Below, piece by piece: positions 7,596 to 11,449 of a stretch of 11,449 nucleotides of DNA. Under the pieces are notes generated by a model, which made no database searches, was not told where the DNA came from, and worked only from the letters and a program-made list of their open reading frames with translations. Position numbers and translations under genes: made by a program. Position 1 is the first letter of the stretch, and every line of letters begins with the position of its first letter. Source of the DNA: an uncultured Bacteroidota bacterium (GTDB lineage Bacteria > Bacteroidota > Bacteroidia > Chitinophagales > S012-47); NCBI GenBank assembly GCA_913062655.1, contig CAJXXO010000057.1, positions 1-11,449 of the forward strand, in the 5' to 3' direction.

Positions 7596-8537
7596 ATGGA
7601 ACCCAGCGTAAAGATATTTTCCGGAACCAACTCCGAGTATTTATCCAAGGAAATTGCGGCCTATTATGGTCAAAACCTGGGTGCCATCAAAGTTCAGCGT
7701 TTTTCTGATGGAGAGTACCAACCCGTGATCGAAGAGTCCGTTCGCGGGGAATATGTATTCTTCATTCAGAGTACCAATGCACCGGCCGACAACCTCATGG
7801 AGCTCTTACTCATGATCGATGCGGCCAAGCGAGCTTCAGCCGGCTACATTACTGCGGTCATACCCTACTTTGGGTTGGCCCGGCAAGACCGGAAAGATAA
7901 GCCGCGGGTGGCCATTGGTTCGAAGTTGGTAGCCAATCTGTTGACCGCTGCAGGCGCTAATCGCATTGTAACGATGGACCTGCACGCTGATCAGATTCAA
8001 GGTTTCTTTGACATCCCGGTAGATCATTTGACCAGTACGGCTATTTTCTTCCCATACATTGAGCACATCCGCACGGACGACCTCATCTTTGCCGCGCCCG
8101 ATGTAGGGGGAACAAAAAGAGCTATGGCATATGCCAAGTACTTCAAAACGGACATGGTGATCTGCGACAAACATCGCGTCAGGGCCAATGAAGTTGCTTC
8201 CATGCAGGTTATAGGCAGCGTAGAAGGCAAGGATGTTGTGATTGTCGATGACATCATTGATACGGGAAACACATTGTGTAAGGCAGCTGACCTGCTGGTT
8301 TCTAAGGGGGCTAAAAGTGTACGTGCTATGATCACCCACCCGGTACTCAGCGGTAAAGCCTATCACAACATTGAAAATTCAAGAATAGATCAACTGATCG
8401 TGTGTGATACTATTCCCTTGCGGAAAGATTCACCCAAGATCAAGGTCTTGTCGGTAGCCAGCCTATTTGCTACGGCTATTCGAAATACTTTTGAGCAGCG
8501 ATCCATCAGCTCGCTGTTTATTGAAAACGCTATTTGA
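7596..8537 (+). CDS. prs: Ribose-phosphate pyrophosphokinase (PRPP synthetase)
   Basis: A 313-residue class I PRPP synthetase of standard length. It transfers pyrophosphate from ATP to ribose 5-phosphate, supplying PRPP for purine, pyrimidine, His, Trp and NAD synthesis. Seen: N-terminal KIFSGTNS; RFSDGE (35-40); ATP-binding region YFGLARQDRKDKPR (91-104); metal-binding site MDLHADQIQGFFD (127-139, His130); DVGGTKRA (169-176); the catalytic flexible loop around CDKHRVRANEV (190-200); and the PRPP-binding loop VVIVDDIIDTGNTL (214-227). All key segments are intact. The start is the ATG at 7596; an ATG five bases upstream is out of frame. rplY follows after 24 bases, a pairing common in this phylum. 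A -7-like element lies 28 bases upstream. Confidence 0.98.
   Translation: MEPSVKIFSGTNSEYLSKEIAAYYGQNLGAIKVQRFSDGEYQPVIEESVRGEYVFFIQSTNAPADNLMELLLMIDAAKRASAGYITAVIPYFGLARQDRKDKPRVAIGSKLVANLLTAAGANRIVTMDLHADQIQGFFDIPVDHLTSTAIFFPYIEHIRTDDLIFAAPDVGGTKRAMAYAKYFKTDMVICDKHRVRANEVASMQVIGSVEGKDVVIVDDIIDTGNTLCKAADLLVSKGAKSVRAMITHPVLSGKAYHNIENSRIDQLIVCDTIPLRKDSPKIKVLSVASLFATAIRNTFEQRSISSLFIENAI
8486..8493 (+). promoter_or_regulatory. Possible internal promoter for rplY within the end of prs
   Basis: TACTTTTG is an exact TAnnTTTG match about 68 bases before the rplY start. A TTTG at 8466-8469 precedes it with a 16-base spacer, slightly shorter than the usual 17-23. It lies in prs coding sequence (Asn-Thr-Phe-Glu), so it may be chance, but it would let the ribosomal-protein part of the operon be expressed apart from prs. 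Confidence 0.25.
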
Positions 8538-8561
8538 CGAAAACGATTAAACGAATACGAA

Positions 8562-9209
8562 ATGAAAGCGGTAAAAATTGAATGCCAAAAGCGCGAAAAC
8601 CTCGGAAAAGCAGCCAATAAAAAGCTTCGCCAACAGGGTATGGTACCCGGTGAAGTATATGGCAGCGAGGGCAATATTCACTTTTATGCTGACGAACGGG
8701 CATTCAAAGACCTGATCTACAATCCTGCTTTTACCAAAGCAGAGGTGGTTGTAGACGGTAAGTCTTACGAAGCGGTGATAAAAGAGCTGCAGTTTCATCC
8801 GGTAACCGACAAGCTGCTGCACGTAGACCTGTTAATGCTGGAGAAAGGTAAACCGATTATTGTGGATATTCCGATCAAGCTGGAAGGCAGAGCCAAAGGT
8901 GTTGTAGGTGGTGGACGCCTGATCCAAAAAGTGCGCAAACTGCGCGTGAAGTGCCTGCCGGAGCATCTGCGTGAGTACATCAAAGTGGATGTTACTCACC
9001 TCGAGCTGCACCAATCATACAAAGTGGGTGACTTGAATGAAGAGAAGGCGACACTTGAGTTGTTGAACTCTCCTTCCATTCCGGTTTGTACCGTTACCAC
9101 AACTCGTGCCTTGCGTTCTGCAGCTACTCAAGCGGCCAAGGATGCTAAAAAAGGCGGTGAAGCTGAAGGCGAAGAAGCAGCAGCAGAAGAAGCGGCAGCG
9201 GAAGAGTAA
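8562..9209 (+). CDS. rplY: 50S ribosomal protein L25/general stress protein Ctc
   Basis: A 215-residue long-form L25 (TL5/CTC type). It binds 5S rRNA in the central protuberance of the large subunit. Seen: the N-terminal L25 domain (about 1-92), with R.NLGKAANKKLR and GMVPGEVYG near its start and the conserved LQFHPVTDKLLHVDLL (76-91); then the C-terminal Ctc beta domain (about 95-182), including PIKLEGRAKGVVGGG and KCLPEHLREYIKVDV. A low-complexity acidic Ala/Glu tail (about 195-215) ends the protein; such tails are common in Bacteroidota L25. Start ATG at 8562 follows prs by 24 A-rich bases; pth follows after 36 bases. The likely transcript is shared with prs, possibly helped by an internal promoter at 8486. 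Confidence 0.97.
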   Translation: MKAVKIECQKRENLGKAANKKLRQQGMVPGEVYGSEGNIHFYADERAFKDLIYNPAFTKAEVVVDGKSYEAVIKELQFHPVTDKLLHVDLLMLEKGKPIIVDIPIKLEGRAKGVVGGGRLIQKVRKLRVKCLPEHLREYIKVDVTHLELHQSYKVGDLNEEKATLELLNSPSIPVCTVTTTRALRSAATQAAKDAKKGGEAEGEEAAAEEAAAEE

Positions 9210-9245
9210 TGTTAATCGGCTCCGAGCCTATGAAAAAATGGTGGC

Positions 9246-9809
9246 GTGAAATACCTAATTGCAGGACTTGGCAACATAGGACCAGAATATGAACACACCC
9301 GCCACAATATTGGCTTTGACATTGTAGACTACCTGGCCAAAGAGCGGGACACCACCTTTAATAGTAAAAGATATGCCGATTATGCCTCCTTTTCCTGGAA
9401 AGGGAGGCATTTTCATTTGATCAAACCGACCACCTACATGAACCGCTCCGGCAATGCCGTTCGCTATTGGTTGCAGGAGTTGAAACTTACTCCGGATCGT
9501 TTGTTAGTGCTTATGGATGACATTGCCCTGCCGACTGGCAAGTTGCGACTACGCCCAAGCGGCAGCGATGGCGGCCACAACGGTTTGCGGGATATTGACC
9601 GGGCCCTCGGACACAATAAATATGCCCGGCTACGCTTTGGCGTAGGCAATGATTTTCCTAAGGGAGCCCAGGCTCATTATGTATTGAGCCGCTGGCCGGA
9701 AGAAGAGGAAGCCCTCGTGCAGGAAAGGATCAAACTGGCGGCTGAAGTAGTGGTACATTTCGGTACCATCGGCCTGGAACGGACGATGAACCAATACAAT
9801 AACAGATAG
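9246..9809 (+). CDS. pth: Peptidyl-tRNA hydrolase (aminoacyl-tRNA hydrolase), GTG start
   Basis: A 187-residue Pth, typical bacterial length. It cleaves the ester bond of peptidyl-tRNAs dropped from stalled ribosomes, recycling tRNA. All expected residues are present: Asn10 in GLGNIG, catalytic His20 in TRHNIGF, Asn66 in TYMNRSG, Asp91 in LMDDIALP, and Asn112 in GGHNGL. The protein ends in ERTMNQYN, where the C-terminal helix should be. The start is GTG at 9246 (reading KYLIAGLGN next): ATGs at 9230 and 9238 are out of frame, so no ATG can give the conserved N-terminus. The weaker start codon may lower expression relative to rplY upstream. The next gene starts 8 bases after the stop. Confidence 0.97.
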   Translation: MKYLIAGLGNIGPEYEHTRHNIGFDIVDYLAKERDTTFNSKRYADYASFSWKGRHFHLIKPTTYMNRSGNAVRYWLQELKLTPDRLLVLMDDIALPTGKLRLRPSGSDGGHNGLRDIDRALGHNKYARLRFGVGNDFPKGAQAHYVLSRWPEEEEALVQERIKLAAEVVVHFGTIGLERTMNQYNNR

Positions 9810-9817
9810 GAGATGCT

Positions 9818-10429
9818 ATGAAGGTGGTATGTGTAGGACGGAATTATGCGCAACATGTAAAAGAACTGAGTAATGCCATACCGGAAACACCGCTGATTTT
9901 CATAAAGCCGCAGACTGCTGTGGTAAAAAATAACAGAGCCTTTAACTACCCGGGCTTTAGTAAGGATGTACATTATGAAGTAGAGTTGTTTTTCAGAATC
10001 GCCAAGAATGGACGAGATATTCCAGCAGACCAAGCCATGGAATATGTGGATGGCATCGGAATAGGTATCGACTTCACCGCTCGTGATGTACAGCAACAGA
10101 GCAAGGAGAAGGGGTGGCCCTGGGAGACCGCCAAAGCTTTTGATCACAGTGCGCCTATTAGCGCAATTCGTCCCCTGGATACCTTTGAAGACCTCACCAA
10201 CATTCATTTTCACCTCGATAAGAATGGCACCACCGTCCAAAAGGGCCACTCCGGTGATATGATTTTTTCTTTGCCGGAATTGGTCGCGTATATGAGTCGA
10301 TATTTCACCCTTAATATTGGTGACCTTATCTTTACAGGTACCCCGGCAGGGGTAGGCCCAGTGGAAGTAGGGGATACACTGGAAGCCTATGTAGAAGATC
10401 AATTGTGGCTGACCTGCCCTGTTACCTAA
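9818..10429 (+). CDS. Fumarylacetoacetate hydrolase (FAH) family enzyme, FAHD1/YcgM-like
   Basis: A 203-residue single-domain FAH-superfamily protein, similar in size to FAHD1 and YcgM. Seen: GRNYAQHVKEL at the N-terminus (His13 in the expected lid position), FIKPQTAVV (28-36), metal ligands Glu54 and Glu56 in HYEVEL, and Asp85 in GIGIDFTARD, the WETAKAFD block (Lys106), and GTPAGVGP (174-181) near the active-site loop. Family knowledge: these Mg-dependent enzymes cleave or decarboxylate acylpyruvates or oxaloacetate, or hydrate 2-oxo-dienoates; sequence alone does not decide among them. FAHD1-like acylpyruvase/oxaloacetate decarboxylase is the most likely, from length and motifs. It sits 8 bases after pth and 21 bases before the E1 gene, so it is probably co-transcribed; a metabolic link to pth is not evident. 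Confidence 0.92.
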   Translation: MKVVCVGRNYAQHVKELSNAIPETPLIFIKPQTAVVKNNRAFNYPGFSKDVHYEVELFFRIAKNGRDIPADQAMEYVDGIGIGIDFTARDVQQQSKEKGWPWETAKAFDHSAPISAIRPLDTFEDLTNIHFHLDKNGTTVQKGHSGDMIFSLPELVAYMSRYFTLNIGDLIFTGTPAGVGPVEVGDTLEAYVEDQLWLTCPVT

Positions 10430-10450
10430 AGCCCCTAAAACAAAACTCCT

Positions 10451-11449
10451 ATGGAGGATCAAATAACCGTTACCAAAATCGATCAGGATATTTTATTGAA
10501 GGCCTACCGCATGATGTGCCATGCCCGTACGATGGCTATCGTATATGACGAACAGCGGCAGGTGACGCAGTATGTGCATTCCACTTCCCGCGGTCATGAG
10601 GCCATTCAACTGGCTACCGGTTTTCAGCTTAAACCGTATGATGCTGTAGCACCCTACTACCGGGATGAATCACTGCTGCTGGGCATGGGCTGGACACCCT
10701 ACGAACTGATGCTGCAGTTGTTGGCCAAAAAAGAAGACCCTTTTTCAGGTGGCCGCAGCTACTATTCCCATCCCTCCTCCAATCGCGAAGACCGCCCCCT
10801 AATTCCTCATCAATCCAGTGCTACCGGTATGCAGGCCATTCCTACCACTGGTGTGGCGCAAGGAGTCAAATACAGAGAACAACACCAACTGTCCGATGAT
10901 CCGGAACCGCCCGTAGTCATCTGTTCATTGGGCGATGGGTCGGTTACAGAAGGGGAAGTCTCTGAAGCCATGCAATTTGCCGTACTGCATGAGTTACCGA
11001 TCATCTACCTTGTACAGGACAATGATTGGGGCATATCGGTGTCGGCTGATGAGGCCCGTGCGATGGATGCCTATGAATTTGCAGCCGGGTTTAAGGGTAT
11101 GGAGCGCATGCGTGTAGATGGCAGCGACTTTCCGGCAAGTTACAATGCTATGGAGGCCGCCATCAATTATGTACGTACCCTGCGCAAGCCCATACTGGTG
11201 CATGCTAAAGTCCCTCTGCTGGGCCACCACACTTCAGGCGTTCGCAAAGAATGGTACCGCACAGAGGAGGATTTGGAAAAGCACGGCAAAGACGACCCGG
11301 GGCCTAAACTGAGAGCGTTGCTGCTGGAACAGGGCATTGCAGAAGACGTCCTACAATCTATCGAAGAAGAGGCAGATCAGTACATCAGGGCGGAGTTTGA
11401 AAAAGCGAAAGCGGCAGCCGAGCCATTGGCAGAAGACGCTACGGAGCAT
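10451..11449 (+). CDS. Branched-chain-type 2-oxo-acid dehydrogenase E1 alpha region, probably a fused alpha/beta protein; 3' end missing
   Basis: 333 codons are visible and the frame is still open at the window end. The start is the first ATG after in-frame stops at 10427 and 10436. The visible part is a complete E1-alpha-type thiamine diphosphate enzyme: STSRGHEAIQ (44-53), YYRDESLLLGMGW (69-81), FSGGRSYYSHP (98-108), the ThDP-binding motif from GDGSVTEGE (161) to QDNDWGIS (189-196) with Asn191, and LLGHHTSGV (256-264), which corresponds to the phosphorylation-loop region of BCOADH/PDH E1-alpha. The complex oxidatively decarboxylates branched 2-oxo acids or pyruvate, passing the acyl group to E2 lipoate. 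The region after residue 310 is a Glu/Ala-rich linker rather than an alpha-subunit end; in Bacteroidota such proteins usually continue into the beta subunit at about 660-700 residues. The fusion is inferred, since the beta half lies outside the window. Confidence 0.9.
   Translation, partial: MEDQITVTKIDQDILLKAYRMMCHARTMAIVYDEQRQVTQYVHSTSRGHEAIQLATGFQLKPYDAVAPYYRDESLLLGMGWTPYELMLQLLAKKEDPFSGGRSYYSHPSSNREDRPLIPHQSSATGMQAIPTTGVAQGVKYREQHQLSDDPEPPVVICSLGDGSVTEGEVSEAMQFAVLHELPIIYLVQDNDWGISVSADEARAMDAYEFAAGFKGMERMRVDGSDFPASYNAMEAAINYVRTLRKPILVHAKVPLLGHHTSGVRKEWYRTEEDLEKHGKDDPGPKLRALLLEQGIAEDVLQSIEEEADQYIRAEFEKAKAAAEPLAEDATEH

Noticed and set aside
7836..8366. 176-codon open frame on the minus strand within prs
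   Set aside because: It is fully antisense to a highly conserved enzyme, and its translation matches nothing I recognise.
9172..9206. GCAGCAGAAGAAGCGGCAGCGGAA-type repeat, considered as a simple-sequence repeat that could slip
   Set aside because: It encodes the usual acidic Ala/Glu tail of long-form L25, and the repeat units are imperfect, so phase variation is not supported.
9218..9228. Palindrome GGCTC-C-GAGCC between rplY and pth, considered as a terminator or operator
   Set aside because: It leaves only a four-base-pair stem with a three-base loop and is followed by A-rich, not T-rich, sequence; it is too short to support a call.
9230..9300. Possible small open frame beginning at the ATG at 9230 ahead of pth
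   Set aside because: It is out of frame with pth, overlaps its conserved N-terminus and has no recognisable product.
9677..10462. Long open frame (261 codons) on the minus strand across the FAH-family gene
   Set aside because: It lies almost wholly antisense to a gene with clear conserved catalytic motifs, has no recognisable domain and no plausible promoter; it is a shadow of codon usage.
1..11449. Search for tRNA or rRNA genes, CRISPR repeats, insertion-sequence ends, phage or defence genes
   Set aside because: None was seen by eye; the intergenic gaps are all under 160 bases and contain no cloverleaf, regular short repeats or inverted terminal repeats.

Overview
The window looks like chromosomal DNA of a member of the Bacteroidota, probably a Saprospiria/Chitinophagia-type environmental bacterium (the finer placement is inference). 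The evidence is a giant secreted adhesin-like protein with PKD/Ig-like modules ending in a CHU_C 'gliding motility-associated' sorting domain (type IX secretion), a YtxJ/bacillithiol-type redox protein, a TAnnTTTG-type promoter element ahead of prs, mostly non-Shine-Dalgarno starts, the gene order prs-rplY-pth, and what appears to be the first half of a fused alpha/beta E1 oxo-acid dehydrogenase.

Layout. (1) 1-3186, +: 3' portion of a very large surface or secreted protein: beta-propeller-like repeats, then nine PKD/Ig-like modules, then the T9SS type B sorting domain. It enters the window already open. (2) 3187-3220: hairpin between convergent genes, probably a terminator for both. (3) 3233-4774, -: an ALDH7-family (antiquitin-like) aldehyde dehydrogenase. 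(4) 4934-6853, +: a tight cluster of three small genes: a Trp-rich protein of uncertain family (DUF5996-like), a DUF547 protein joined to it by an ATGA overlap, and a YtxJ-type monothiol redox protein. (5) 6832-7494, -: a four-helix membrane protein whose 3' end overlaps ytxJ tail-to-tail. (6) 7596-11449, +: prs, rplY, pth, a small fumarylacetoacetate-hydrolase-family enzyme, and the 5' part of a branched-chain-type 2-oxo-acid dehydrogenase E1, with gaps of only 8-36 bases, so probably one transcript or a few overlapping ones.

How the genes work together. The right half is mainly housekeeping: PRPP supply for nucleotide synthesis, a ribosomal protein and peptidyl-tRNA recycling, followed by two carbon-catabolism enzymes. 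The ALDH7 enzyme would fit lysine degradation but stands alone. The three-gene cluster is the least understood part. No tRNA, rRNA, CRISPR array, insertion sequence or phage gene was seen, and no gap exceeds 160 bases.

I found no convincing new defence or mobile system. The most interesting structure is inside the giant secreted protein: a three-module block of about 228 residues is present twice in tandem, and base composition steps sharply where the propeller part meets the modular part.
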